In this document: piece after piece, positions 1-9,092 of the stretch
Position numbering within the stretch: position 1 is the first letter of the stretch
How the letters are laid out: each line of letters starts with the position of its first letter
NCBI RefSeq assembly: GCF_035953295.1
Contig: NZ_CP108370.1
Span: 4,679,001 to 4,743,000 of the forward strand
Length of the DNA stretch: 64,000 bases
Origin: Streptomyces sp. NBC_01335
Lineage (GTDB): Bacteria > Actinomycetota > Actinomycetes > Streptomycetales > Streptomycetaceae
Direction of reading: 5' to 3'
Position numbers and translations under genes: made by a program
The notes under the pieces: generated by a model
Told to the model about the DNA's origin: nothing
The model's database searches: none
What the model saw: only the letters and a program-made list of their open reading frames with translations

Positions 1-1906
1 CCCCGTGACGGTCCTGGCGGTCCTGGCGGTCCGGGCGTTCCGGAGGCACCGGGCCGTGTTCCGGGCGCTCCCGGTCGCCCCCGGGCGCCGCCTTCGAGGG
101 GCGCCCGCTCGTCTCCGGCCGTCCCGCCTTCTCCATCCGCGGGCTCCTCTCCGGCCGCCCGCTCTTCTCCGTACGCCCCTTCTGCGTACGCCTCTTCTCC
201 GTACGCCCCGCCCCGTCCTCCGCCCGGGAGCCGTCCGCCGCGCGGGAGACACCTGCCGCGCGGGCCGCCGCCGCGCTGCCGCGCCGGGCCTTCGGGGCGG
301 GCTCGGGCGCGTCCGTCGCGCCGCTGAGCCGCTGCATGGTGTGGGCGAGCCGGTCCAGGTGGGTGGCGCGGGCGAGGCGGGCCACCGCGTCGTCGTCCGC
401 CGGGCCGCCGGGGTGCTGCCCCGCGTGCAGCCAGCCGGCCAGCTTGCCGCCCTCGCCGACCGCCCGCAGCCGGGCCTCGGTCGCGTCGCGCACCGGGTCG
501 GTGGCGACCACCAGGAGCTCGTCGCCGCGCCGCAGCACGGTCGCGGGGGCGGGGACGAAGCTCGTACCGTCGCGGACCACCAGGGTGACGGCGGAGCCGG
601 CCGGGAGGCGGAGCTCGCCCACCTCCACGCCGTGCATCCGCGACTTCGCCGGGATCGCGACGGAGAGCAGATGCCCGCGCAGCCGTTCCAGGGGTGCGGA
701 CTCGATGCCCAGGTCGGCGGCTTCGGACGGGTCCTCGGCGATCTTCAGCGCCTTGGCGAGCCAGGGCAGCGTCGGCCCCTGGATCAGCGTGTAGACGATG
801 ACCAGCACGAAGACGATGTTGAAGACGCGGGTGGAGCCGTCGATGCCGGCCACCATCGGGATGGTGGCGAGGATGATGGGGACGGCGCCGCGCAGCCCCG
901 CCCACGACATCAGGGTCTTCTCGCGCTTGGGCAGCCGGAAGGGCGCCAGGCTCAGGAAGACCGAGAGCGGCCGGGCCACCACGGTGAGCACCAGGCCCAC
1001 GACCACCGCGGGCCAGAAGTCGTCGAGCAGGTCGTGCGGGGTGACGAGCAGGCCGAGCAGGACGAACATGCCGATCTGGGCGAGCCAGCCGAGCCCGTCG
1101 GCGAAGCCCCGGGTGGCCGGCCAGTGCGGCAGCTTGGAGTTGCCGAGGACCATGGCGGCCAGGTAGACGGCGAGGAACCCGCTGCCGTGCGCGATGGCGC
1201 CCTCCGCGTACGCGGTGACCGCGATGGCCATCACGGCGATCGGGTAGAGGCCCGAGGCGGGCAGCGCGACATGGCGCAGCGCGTAGGCGCCGAGCCAGCC
1301 CGCGGCGAGGCCGATGGCCGCGCCGATGGCGAGTTCGAGGGCTATCTCGCCGACCAGGGTGTACCAGTGCTCGACCGGTCCGACCGAGGAGAACGCGACG
1401 ACCAGGATGACCACCGGGGCGTCGTTGAAGCCGGACTCCGCCTCCAGCACGCCGGTGATCCGGGAGGGCAACGGGACCCTGCGGAGTACGGAGAAGACGG
1501 CGGCGGCGTCCGTGGAGGAGACCACCGCGCCGATGATGAGCGCCTGCTTCCACTCCAGCCCGACGAGGTAGTGCGCTCCCGCCGCCGTGACGCCCACACT
1601 GATGCCCACGCCCACGGTCGAGAGCACGGCCGCCGCCGGAAGCGCGGGCCGTACCTCTTTCCACTTCGTGCCCAGTCCGCCCTCGGCGAGGATCACGACC
1701 AGGGCGGCGTAGCCGATCACCTGGGTGAGTTCCGCGTTGTCGAACTGGACGTCGAAGATGCCGTCCTGTCCCAGCGCGATGCCGATGCCGAGGTACAGGA
1801 GCAGGCTGGGGAGCCCGCTGCGCGAGGAGATCCGGACCGCCGCCACCGCGACGAGCAGGACGAGCGACGAGACCAGCAGGAGTTCGTTGAGCGTGTGGAC
1901 AGTCAG
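1..1906 (-). CDS. Potassium/proton antiporter, CPA1 type (3' end outside window)
   Basis: Monovalent cation/proton antiporter of the inner membrane. At least 635 codons are visible and the reading frame is still open at base 1. Residues 1-400 are about a dozen hydrophobic segments with the acidic exchanger signature ESGFNDAPVV. Residues 405-480 form a TrkA-C/RCK-type regulatory domain, and a charged low-complexity tail follows. The best start is a CTG at 1906: it has GAAGGA 8-12 bases upstream, the protein then reads LTVHTLNELLL, and no ATG, GTG or TTG lies in frame upstream. The first in-frame GTG (codon 21) would cut into the first membrane helix. The transported ion is inferred from the exchanger-plus-TrkA-C architecture. 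Confidence 0.85.
   Translation of the reverse strand, partial: MTVHTLNELLLVSSLVLLVAVAAVRISSRSGLPSLLLYLGIGIALGQDGIFDVQFDNAELTQVIGYAALVVILAEGGLGTKWKEVRPALPAAAVLSTVGVGISVGVTAAGAHYLVGLEWKQALIIGAVVSSTDAAAVFSVLRRVPLPSRITGVLEAESGFNDAPVVILVVAFSSVGPVEHWYTLVGEIALELAIGAAIGLAAGWLGAYALRHVALPASGLYPIAVMAIAVTAYAEGAIAHGSGFLAVYLAAMVLGNSKLPHWPATRGFADGLGWLAQIGMFVLLGLLVTPHDLLDDFWPAVVVGLVLTVVARPLSVFLSLAPFRLPKREKTLMSWAGLRGAVPIILATIPMVAGIDGSTRVFNIVFVLVIVYTLIQGPTLPWLAKALKIAEDPSEAADLGIESAPLERLRGHLLSVAIPAKSRMHGVEVGELRLPAGSAVTLVVRDGTSFVPAPATVLRRGDELLVVATDPVRDATEARLRAVGEGGKLAGWLHAGQHPGGPADDDAVARLARATHLDRLAHTMQRLSGATDAPEPAPKARRGSAAAARAAGVSRAADGSRAEDGAGRTEKRRTQKGRTEKSGRPERSPRMEKAGRPETSGRPSKAAPGGDRERPEHGPVPPERPDRQDRQDRHG
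165..209. repeat. Three 15-bp tandem repeats in the antiporter tail
   Basis: Three consecutive 15-bp units (165-179, 180-194, 195-209), the first and third identical, add R-T-E/Q-K pentapeptides to the charged C-terminal tail of the antiporter. The array is in frame, so unit gain or loss would not break the gene. Confidence 0.8.
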
Positions 1907-2124
1907 GGCGCGTTTCCTTCCCCGCGTACGACCGACGGGCAGGTTCCCGGCGACCAGGTACTTCGTTACCTTACCTAATCTTTAACGCTTTCTTGACGCC
2001 TTCGAGTATGTGTACGACCTGTGTGCGGATGCCCGCAGCCCCCCACCGCGTCCGAGTCGGATCGACGCTGCGCCTATGGTTGCCCTTGCACTCCCAGGAC
2101 CACCCTGCCCCTCGAAGGACAGCG

Positions 2125-4884
2125 ATGCCCGCCAACACAACCGTCTCTGCCGGTCCTTCCGCTGCGAAGAAAACCGGCAGGAAGAAGGGGCGACGCGCCC
2201 GCCTCATCGTGATCGTCCTGGTCCTGGCGCTGGTCGCGGGTGTCGGGTACGGCGCGTACTGGTCCGTCGCCACGGTCCGGGCCTCGTACCCGCAGACCGC
2301 AGGAACCATCGAGCTTCCGGGCCTGACCGGAGACGTCGAGGTCAAACGCGACGACTACGGCATCCCGCAGGTCTACGCGGACACCGACGCCGACCTCTTC
2401 CGCGCCCAGGGCTACGTCCAGGCACAGGACCGCTTCTACGAGATGGACGTCCGCCGTCACATGACGGCCGGACGGCTCTCGGAGATGTTCGGATCCAGCC
2501 AGGTCGAGACCGACTCCTTCCTCCGCACGCTCGGCTGGCGGAAGGTCGCGCAGGAGGAGTACGACAAGGTCCTCAGCGCCGACACCAAGAAGAACCTCCA
2601 GGCGTACGCCGACGGCGTCAACGCGTACCTGAAGGGCAAGGACGGCAAGGACATCTCCGTCGAGTACGCGGCGCTCAACCTGACCAACGACTACAAGCCG
2701 ACCGAGTGGACCCCGGTCGACTCGGTCGCGTGGCTGAAGGCGATGGCCTGGGACCTGCGCGGCAACATGCAGGACGAGATCGACCGCTCGCTGATGACCA
2801 GCCGGCTCACGGCGAAGCAGATCGCGGACCTGTACCCCGAGTACCCGTACGACAAGCACGAGACGATCGTCGGTGAGGGCGCGGTCTCCTCCGTCACCGG
2901 CGAGTTCGACCCGGACGCCGAGCCGAGTGACACCACCGTCGACGGGGACACCGTCGCCGGTGCCACCGAGGGGCTCGACACCCAGCTCGGCGCGCTCTCC
3001 GACACCCTGGACGAGATCCCGGCGCTGCTCGGCCCGAACGGCAACGGCATCGGCTCGAACTCCTGGGTCGTCTCCGGTGCGCACACCACCACCGGCAAGC
3101 CGCTGCTGGCGAACGACCCGCACCTGGCGCCGATGCTGCCCTCGCTCTGGTACCAGATGGGGCTGCACTGCCGCACGGTCTCGGCGAAGTGCCAGTACGA
3201 CACCGCCGGGTACACCTTCTCCGGCATGCCCGGTGTGATCATCGGCCACAACCAGGACGTCGCCTGGGGGCTCACCAACCTCGGCGCCGACGTGACCGAC
3301 CTCTTCCTGGAGAAGGTCTCCGCCGACGGCTACCTCTACGACGGCAGGACGGTCCCCTTCACCACGCGGGAGGAGACCATCAAGGTCGCCGGCGGGAAGA
3401 GCCGGAAGATCACCGTCCGCGAGACCAACAACGGCCCGCTGGTCTCCGACCGCAGCAGCGAGCTGGAGAAGGTCGGCCAGAAGGCCCCCGTCGCGGGCGC
3501 CGCACCCGACCGCGCCTCCGGCTACGCCGTCTCGCTGAAGTGGACCGCGCTCCAGCCCGGCCACTCCATGGACGCCGTGTTCGAGCTCGACCGCGCCGAC
3601 GACTTCGCGTCCTTCCGCGACGCCGCCGCGCACTTCGAGGTGCCCTCGCAGAACCTCGTCTACGCGGACACCAAGGGCAACATCGGCTACCAGGCCCCCG
3701 GCTGGATCCCGGTCCGCAAGTCCGGCGACGGCACCCTGCCGAGCCCCGGCTGGACCTCCAAGTACGGCTGGGAGAAGGACCCGATCCCCTTCAGCGAGCT
3801 GCCGTACGAGTACAACCCGGAGCGCGGCTACATCGTCACCGCGAACCAGGCGGTCGTGGACGAGAAGTACCCCGAGCTGCTCACCAAGGACTGGGGCTAC
3901 GGCACCCGCAGCCAGCGCATCAACGACCTCATCGCGTCGAAGATCAAGGGCGGCGAGAAGATCTCGACCGAGGACATGCAGAAGATGCAGATGGACAACA
4001 CCAGCGAGATCGCCGCGCTGCTGGTGCCCAAGCTGCTGAGCATCAACATCGCCGACAAGGACGTCCGCGAGGCGCAGAAGCTGCTGGAGGGCTGGGACTA
4101 CACCCAGGACTCCGACTCGGCCGCCGCCGCGTACTTCAACGGCGTCTGGCGCAACATCCTGATGCTGGCCTTCGGCAACAAGCTGCCGAAGGAGCTGCGG
4201 GTCGAGGGCGACTGCATCAACGTCACCCGCTCCGACTCCACCGCCCCCGTCGACGAGCAGAACAAGCTCGTCCGGGAATGCGGCCAGCGCGACGCCGACT
4301 CGGCGCAGCCGGACGGCGGTGACCGCTGGAACGAGGTCGTCCGCAAGATCCTGGACGACGAGACCAACGCCTGGTGGAAGGTGCCGGCCCAGGGCCGCGA
4401 GAAGGCCATCGACAACCGCGACCAGCTCTTCGCCCGCGCCATGGACGACGCCCGCTGGGAGCTGACCGCCAAGCTCGGCAAGGACATCTCCACCTGGAGC
4501 TGGGGCCGGCTGCACCAGCTGACGCTGAAGAACCAGACCCTCGGCACCTCGGGCCCGGGCCTGCTCCAGCGGGCGCTGAACCGCGGTCCGTGGAACCTCG
4601 GCGGCGGCGAGGCGGCGGTCGACGCCACCGGCTGGAACGCGGCCGGCGGCTACGACGTCATCTGGGTGCCGTCGATGCGGATGGTGGTGAACGTCGGCGA
4701 CTGGGACAAGTCCCGCTGGATCAACCTCACCGGCGCCTCGGGGCACGCGTTCAGCGCGCACTACACCGACCAGACCGACAAGTGGGTCAACGGCGAACTG
4801 CTCGACTGGTCGTTCGGCGCCGACGCGGTCGGCGAGTCGACGGTCGACACGCTGACGCTCAAGCCGGCGGCGGCCACCGGCTGA
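2125..4884 (+). CDS. Penicillin acylase family (Ntn) hydrolase
   Basis: Extracellular or membrane-anchored amidohydrolase of the S45 penicillin/N-acyl-homoserine-lactone acylase family, 919 aa. Residues 1-22 are basic and a membrane/signal segment follows at about 23-45. The alpha-subunit region runs to about residue 300. The autocleavage site and nucleophile are Gly310-Ser311 (GIG|SNSWVVSG), followed by the family motif KPLLANDPHL. The ATG at 2125 is chosen because GAAGGA precedes it and the signal segment then follows directly; the longer reading frame from 1993 has no ribosome site. The gene stands alone, divergent from the antiporter. The natural substrate (acyl amide, lactone signal or beta-lactam) cannot be told from sequence. 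Confidence 0.9.
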   Translation: MPANTTVSAGPSAAKKTGRKKGRRARLIVIVLVLALVAGVGYGAYWSVATVRASYPQTAGTIELPGLTGDVEVKRDDYGIPQVYADTDADLFRAQGYVQAQDRFYEMDVRRHMTAGRLSEMFGSSQVETDSFLRTLGWRKVAQEEYDKVLSADTKKNLQAYADGVNAYLKGKDGKDISVEYAALNLTNDYKPTEWTPVDSVAWLKAMAWDLRGNMQDEIDRSLMTSRLTAKQIADLYPEYPYDKHETIVGEGAVSSVTGEFDPDAEPSDTTVDGDTVAGATEGLDTQLGALSDTLDEIPALLGPNGNGIGSNSWVVSGAHTTTGKPLLANDPHLAPMLPSLWYQMGLHCRTVSAKCQYDTAGYTFSGMPGVIIGHNQDVAWGLTNLGADVTDLFLEKVSADGYLYDGRTVPFTTREETIKVAGGKSRKITVRETNNGPLVSDRSSELEKVGQKAPVAGAAPDRASGYAVSLKWTALQPGHSMDAVFELDRADDFASFRDAAAHFEVPSQNLVYADTKGNIGYQAPGWIPVRKSGDGTLPSPGWTSKYGWEKDPIPFSELPYEYNPERGYIVTANQAVVDEKYPELLTKDWGYGTRSQRINDLIASKIKGGEKISTEDMQKMQMDNTSEIAALLVPKLLSINIADKDVREAQKLLEGWDYTQDSDSAAAAYFNGVWRNILMLAFGNKLPKELRVEGDCINVTRSDSTAPVDEQNKLVRECGQRDADSAQPDGGDRWNEVVRKILDDETNAWWKVPAQGREKAIDNRDQLFARAMDDARWELTAKLGKDISTWSWGRLHQLTLKNQTLGTSGPGLLQRALNRGPWNLGGGEAAVDATGWNAAGGYDVIWVPSMRMVVNVGDWDKSRWINLTGASGHAFSAHYTDQTDKWVNGELLDWSFGADAVGESTVDTLTLKPAAATG

Positions 4885-4912
4885 CCGGGGGCCGGACACC
4901 ACCCGGGGCCGC

Positions 4913-5578
4913 TCAGCGGCCGAAGCGGTGCGTTCCGGCCGGAGTGACGACGGCGTCCACGGGGTGGTCGTGCGGTTCCGAAGGGACCCGCGCGACCACC
5001 TCGTCTTCGTACAGCAGCACCACGAGCGCCGGGTGTGCCCCCGCCGCGGTGAGCCGGGCCAGCACCCGGTCGTAACTCCCGCCGCCCCGGCCGAGCCGCA
5101 TGCCGCGGGCGTCGGCCGCGAGACCGGGCAGCAGCACCGCGCCGGCGTCGAGGACGGCGGCGGCGCCGAGGCGGGGACCTGCGGGTTCGAGCAGCCCGCG
5201 CCCCGCCCCGAGCAGCCGGCCGGGGCCTTCGTACACCGCCCAGTCGAGGTCGTTGTCGGGCAGCAGCACCGGCAGCAGGACCCGGACGCCCCGGGCGCGC
5301 AGGGTGTCGAGCAGCGCGCGGGTGCCCGGCTCGCGCCCCACCGACACGTAGGCGGCGACGGTCCGGGCGCCGGAGAGCTCGGGCAGGGTGAGCGCGGTAC
5401 GGGCCAGTGCGGCGGCGGAGTCCGCGAGCTCCTCGGGCGTCAGCGCCGCGCGCGCGGCGAGGAGCTCGCGCCGCAGGGACGCCTTGCGCGACGCGGCACC
5501 GGCCGGGGGGCCGATCGGGGCGTCGGACGGCTGGTCAGCCGGGGTTTCGCCGAGACCGTCGGCCGGCTCGTGGGTCAC
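4913..5578 (-). CDS. 5-formyltetrahydrofolate cyclo-ligase
   Basis: Cytosolic folate enzyme that converts 5-formyl-THF to 5,10-methenyl-THF using ATP, 221 aa from a GTG. Family marks seen are the N-terminal KASLRRELLAAR helix, VGREPGTRALLDTLRARG, and the C-terminal phosphate/substrate loop RLGRGGGSYDRVLAR. The first 28 residues are Pro/Ala-rich and not part of the fold, so an internal start is possible. It is convergent with the acylase gene, 28 bp away, and divergent from galU, as commonly seen in streptomycetes. Confidence 0.88.
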   Translation of the reverse strand: MTHEPADGLGETPADQPSDAPIGPPAGAASRKASLRRELLAARAALTPEELADSAAALARTALTLPELSGARTVAAYVSVGREPGTRALLDTLRARGVRVLLPVLLPDNDLDWAVYEGPGRLLGAGRGLLEPAGPRLGAAAVLDAGAVLLPGLAADARGMRLGRGGGSYDRVLARLTAAGAHPALVVLLYEDEVVARVPSEPHDHPVDAVVTPAGTHRFGR

Positions 5579-5659
5579 AGGAAGCTCACACTTTCCTCAT
5601 ACGGGCGCATATGCGTACAAAGTTAACCAGTGGGTCATCGACCGTACGTGTGCAGCCGT

Positions 5660-5665
5660 TATGGT
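5660..5665 (+). promoter_or_regulatory. Candidate leaderless -10 (TATGGT) for galU
   Basis: TATGGT ends 7 bases before the galU ATG at 5673, which would put the transcription start on the A of the start codon. No ribosome binding site precedes the ATG. No convincing -35 is seen. Confidence 0.45.
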
Positions 5666-5672
5666 TCTGCGC

Positions 5673-6575
5673 ATGACTGAGTCGACACCCAGGATCAGCA
5701 AGGCCGTCATTCCGGCCGCAGGTCTCGGTACTCGCTTCCTGCCGGCTACGAAGGCCACTCCCAAGGAGATGCTGCCCGTCGTCGACAAGCCGGCCATCCA
5801 GTACGTCGTCGAAGAGGCCGTCGCGGCGGGCCTCTCCGACGTGCTGATGATCACCGGGCGCAACAAGCGCCCGCTGGAAGACCACTTCGACCGGAACTAC
5901 GAGCTGGAATCCGCGCTCACCCGCAAGGGCGACGCCGAACGCCTCCAGAAGGTACAGGAGTCCAGCGACCTCGCCACCATGCACTACGTGCGTCAGGGCG
6001 ACCCCCGCGGCCTCGGCCACGCCGTGCTCTGCGCCGCCCCGCACGTCGGCGACCAGCCCTTCGCGGTCCTCCTCGGCGACGACCTGATCGACCCGCGCGA
6101 CGCGCTGCTCTCACGGATGGTGGAGGTCCAGGAGCGCGAGGGCGGCAGCGTCGTCGCGCTGATGGAGGTCGACCCGTCGCAGATCCACCTGTACGGCTGC
6201 GCCGCGGTGGACGACACCGCCGAGGGCGGTGTCGTCCGCGTCACCGGCCTGGTGGAGAAGCCCGAACCGGCCGACGCCCCCAGCAACCTCGCCATCATCG
6301 GCCGGTACGTCCTCGACCCCGCCGTCTTCGACATACTGCGACGGACCGAGCCCGGCCGGGGCGGCGAGATCCAGCTCACCGACGCCCTCCAGCTGCTCGC
6401 CGCCGACGAGAAGATCGGCGGCCCCGTGCACGGCGTCGTCTTCAAGGGCCGCCGCTACGACACCGGTGACCGGGGCGACTACCTCCGGGCCATCGTCCGC
6501 CTCGCCTGCGAACGCGAGGACCTCGGCCCGGACTTCCGCACCTGGCTCCGCCGTTACGTCACCGAGGAGATGTAG
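5673..6575 (+). CDS. galU: UTP-glucose-1-phosphate uridylyltransferase
   Basis: Makes UDP-glucose from UTP and glucose 1-phosphate, for cell-wall and extracellular polysaccharides and trehalose, 300 aa. The nucleotide-binding signature AAGLGTRFLPATKATPKEML is at residues 14-33, followed by the substrate motif VDKPAIQYVVEEAV. VEKP and GEIQLTDAL occur as in GalU enzymes. The ATG at 5673 is preferred over the in-frame ATG at 5661 because the protein then begins MTESTPRISKA, directly before the conserved fold, and because the 5661 ATG lies inside the probable -10 element. It heads a run of same-strand genes; moeA begins 5 bp downstream. Confidence 0.94.
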   Translation: MTESTPRISKAVIPAAGLGTRFLPATKATPKEMLPVVDKPAIQYVVEEAVAAGLSDVLMITGRNKRPLEDHFDRNYELESALTRKGDAERLQKVQESSDLATMHYVRQGDPRGLGHAVLCAAPHVGDQPFAVLLGDDLIDPRDALLSRMVEVQEREGGSVVALMEVDPSQIHLYGCAAVDDTAEGGVVRVTGLVEKPEPADAPSNLAIIGRYVLDPAVFDILRRTEPGRGGEIQLTDALQLLAADEKIGGPVHGVVFKGRRYDTGDRGDYLRAIVRLACEREDLGPDFRTWLRRYVTEEM

Positions 6576-6579
6576 CACC

Positions 6580-7890
6580 TTGAGCAGCACGATCTGGTCG
6601 GTCGACGAGCACCTCGCCGACATCCTGGACGCGGTGAAGCCGCTCGAACCCATCGAGTTGCAACTGCCGGACGCCCAAGGGTGCGTCCTGGTTGAGGACG
6701 TCGTGGTGCGGATCGCGCTGCCTCCCTTCGACAACAGCTCCATGGACGGCTACGCGGTCCGGGTCGCCGACGTCACCGGGGCGAGCGAGGAGTTCCCCTC
6801 GGTGCTCACCGTCGTCGGCGACGTGGCCGCCGGCAGCGACGGACTCCCCGACGGCGGGAAGGTGGGCCCCGGCCAGGCCGCCCGCATCATGACCGGCGCC
6901 CCGCTGCCCGAGGGCGCCGAGGCCGTCGTCCCCGTCGAGTGGACCGACGGCGGTACGGGCGAGGGCCCCGCCGCCACCATGCGCGCCCACCGGGACGCCC
7001 CGGAGGGCGCGAGCGGCGAGGTCCGGGTGTACCGCGCCGCCGCGGCCCGCGCCCACGTCCGGGCCGCCGGCAGCGACGTGAAGCCGGGCGACCTGGCCCT
7101 CGCGGCCGGATCGGTCGTCGGCCCGCCGCAGATCGGCCTGCTCGCCGCGATCGGCCGCGCCACCGTCAAGGTCCGCCCCCGCCCCCGGGTGGTCGTCGTC
7201 TCCACCGGCAGCGAACTCGTGCAGCCCGGCGAGGAGCTGACCGGCGGGCAGATCTACGACTCCAACAGCTTCGCGCTCACCGCCGCCGCCCGCGACGCCG
7301 GAGCCATCTCCTACCGCGTCGGTGCGGTCACCGACGACGCCGAGACCCTCCGCGCCACGATCGAGGACCAGCTCATCCGGGCCGACCTGGTGGTCACCAC
7401 CGGAGGCGTCAGCGTCGGCGCGTACGACGTCGTCAAAGAGGCGCTCTCCTCGGCCGGCGACGAGGACGAACCCGGCAGCGGCATCGACTTCCGCACCCTC
7501 GCCATGCAGCCCGGCAAGCCCCAGGGCTTCGGCACCATCGGCCCCGAGCACACCCCGCTGCTGGCCCTCCCGGGCAACCCGGTCTCCGCGTACGTCTCCT
7601 TCGAACTCTTCGTCCGCCCGGCGATCCGCGCGCTGATGGGCCTCGAAGAGGTGCACCGGCCCACCGTCCGCGCCGCCCTCACCACCACCGAGGCGCTCTC
7701 CTCCCCGGCGGGCAAGCGCCAGTTCCTGCGCGGCACGTACGACGAGGCGTCGGGCACCGTCGTCCCGGTGGGCGGCTCCGGCTCGCACCTGATCGCCGCC
7801 CTGGCCCGGGCCGACGCGCTGATCGTGGTCCCCGAGGACGTCACCTCCATGGAGCCCGGCACGGAGACCGAAGTGGTCCTGCTCCGCTGA
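6580..7890 (+). CDS. glp: Molybdopterin molybdotransferase MoeA / divisome protein Glp
   Basis: Gephyrin-like enzyme that inserts molybdate into adenylylated molybdopterin, 436 aa. It shows the MoeA signature PPFDNSSMDGYAVR, the MoCF-binding region with STGSELV...YDSN and TTGGVSVGAYD, and the C-terminal beta-barrel domain. It starts at TTG 6580 with GAGGAGA eight bases upstream; no ATG or GTG would keep the N-terminus. In corynebacteria the equivalent protein (Glp) also binds FtsZ and a membrane partner GlpR. Here the GlpR/SepX homologue lies four genes downstream, so a cell-division role in addition to, or instead of, cofactor synthesis is likely. Which role dominates cannot be read from the sequence. 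Confidence 0.9.
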   Translation: MSSTIWSVDEHLADILDAVKPLEPIELQLPDAQGCVLVEDVVVRIALPPFDNSSMDGYAVRVADVTGASEEFPSVLTVVGDVAAGSDGLPDGGKVGPGQAARIMTGAPLPEGAEAVVPVEWTDGGTGEGPAATMRAHRDAPEGASGEVRVYRAAAARAHVRAAGSDVKPGDLALAAGSVVGPPQIGLLAAIGRATVKVRPRPRVVVVSTGSELVQPGEELTGGQIYDSNSFALTAAARDAGAISYRVGAVTDDAETLRATIEDQLIRADLVVTTGGVSVGAYDVVKEALSSAGDEDEPGSGIDFRTLAMQPGKPQGFGTIGPEHTPLLALPGNPVSAYVSFELFVRPAIRALMGLEEVHRPTVRAALTTTEALSSPAGKRQFLRGTYDEASGTVVPVGGSGSHLIAALARADALIVVPEDVTSMEPGTETEVVLLR

Positions 7891-8013
7891 GACGCGCACG
7901 GTGGCGGTACGGTGTCTGCCGCTGCCTCACCGGGGGACGTACCCCGGGCCCCCGGCCCGCACCCCGGTGCGGACCGCGCGGGCGACCGGCGCCCTACCGC
8001 TAGGCGGAGTGAG

Positions 8014-8514
8014 TTGAGTACGCAGAACAGGCTGACGCACATCGACGAGGCGGGCGCCGCCCGCATGATCGACGTGTCGGCGAAGGACGTCACGGCGCGC
8101 GTCGCCCGGGCCAGCGGCCGGGTCCTCGTCTCGCCGCGGGTGATCGAGCTGCTGCGGGGCGAGGGAGTCCCCAAGGGCGACGCCCTCGCCACCGCCCGTA
8201 TCGCCGGGATCATGGGGGCCAAGCGCACCCCCGACCTCATCCCGCTCTGCCACCCGCTCGCCGTCTCCGGCGTGAAGGTCGACCTGAGCGTGGCCGACGA
8301 CGCCGTCGAGATCAGCGCCACGGTGAAGACCACGGACCGCACCGGCGTCGAGATGGAGGCGCTCACCGCGGTCTCCGTCGCCGCGCTCACGGTGATCGAC
8401 ATGGTGAAGGCGGTCGACAAGGCCGCCGTCATCACCGACGTACGGGTCGAGACCAAGTCCGGCGGCAAGTCCGGCGACTGGGAGCGCCCGGGCCGGGCGG
8501 GAGCGGACGCGTGA
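8014..8514 (+). CDS. moaC: Cyclic pyranopterin monophosphate synthase
   Basis: Second step of molybdenum cofactor synthesis: converts 3',8-cyclo-7,8-dihydro-GTP to cyclic pyranopterin monophosphate, 166 aa. Recognised by MIDVSAKDVTARVA, the KRTPDLIPLCHPL active-site stretch and TGVEMEALTAVSVAAL...DMVKA. The start is TTG 8014 with GGCGGAG five to eleven bases upstream; the nearby GTG at 8009 is out of frame and hits a stop. It lies 123 bp after moeA and overlaps mog by four bases (GTGA), indicating coupled translation. Confidence 0.95.
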   Translation: MSTQNRLTHIDEAGAARMIDVSAKDVTARVARASGRVLVSPRVIELLRGEGVPKGDALATARIAGIMGAKRTPDLIPLCHPLAVSGVKVDLSVADDAVEISATVKTTDRTGVEMEALTAVSVAALTVIDMVKAVDKAAVITDVRVETKSGGKSGDWERPGRAGADA

Positions 8515-9092
8515 GCACCGCCACCGGCGGCGAGGGGCGCCCGACTCCTGAGGGACACCCGACTCCTGAGGGGCACTCGGCCACCGGGGGGCACCCGGTC
8601 CCGTACACCGCGCTCGTCGTCACCGCCTCCAACCGTGCCGCCGCGGGCGTCTACGCCGACAAGGGCGGCCCGATCCTCGTGGACGGCCTCACCGCCCTCG
8701 GCTTCACCACGGACGGCCCGCGGGTCGTGCCGGACGGCGAACCGGTGGAGCAGGCGCTGCGGGAGGGGATCGCCCGCGGCTACGACGTCGTCCTCACCAC
8801 CGGGGGGACCGGCATCTCGCCCACCGACCTCACCCCGGAGATGACCCGCCGGGTGCTGGACCACGAGGTGCCCGGCATCCCCGAGGCGATCCGCGCCGAG
8901 AACCGTGCCGCCGTGCCGGCCGCCGCGCTCTCCCGGGGGCTCGCCGGGGTCGCGGGGCGCACGCTCGTCGTCAACCTGCCCGGTTCGACCGGCGGGGTGC
9001 GCGACGGGCTCGCCGTCCTCGGCCGGATCCTGGTGCACGCCGTCGACCAGCTGCGCGGCGGCGACCACCCCGGCCCCGGGAGCCCGTCCTGA
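8511..9092 (+). CDS. mog: Molybdopterin adenylyltransferase (MogA/MoaB family)
   Basis: Adenylylates molybdopterin before metal insertion by MoeA, 193 aa. The MoCF_biosynth domain spans about residues 30-180, with ALVVTASNRAAAG, the GDG-like loop TTGGTGISPTDLTPE and NLPGSTGGVRDGL. The first 28 residues are a low-complexity extension with a directly repeated PTPEGH unit (repeat in DNA at about 8542-8575). The GTG start overlaps the moaC stop. Confident at family level; MogA versus MoaB subtype is not decided. Confidence 0.92.
   Translation: MSTATGGEGRPTPEGHPTPEGHSATGGHPVPYTALVVTASNRAAAGVYADKGGPILVDGLTALGFTTDGPRVVPDGEPVEQALREGIARGYDVVLTTGGTGISPTDLTPEMTRRVLDHEVPGIPEAIRAENRAAVPAAALSRGLAGVAGRTLVVNLPGSTGGVRDGLAVLGRILVHAVDQLRGGDHPGPGSPS

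Noticed and set aside
5..1978. 657-codon plus-strand open frame opposite the antiporter
   Set aside because: It is the codon-for-codon mirror of the minus-strand antiporter frame, is full of Arg/Gly/Asp/Gln low complexity, and matches no family.
2074..4902. 942-codon minus-strand open frame opposite the penicillin acylase gene
   Set aside because: High-GC shadow frame with no recognisable domain; the plus-strand acylase has clear Ntn-hydrolase motifs.
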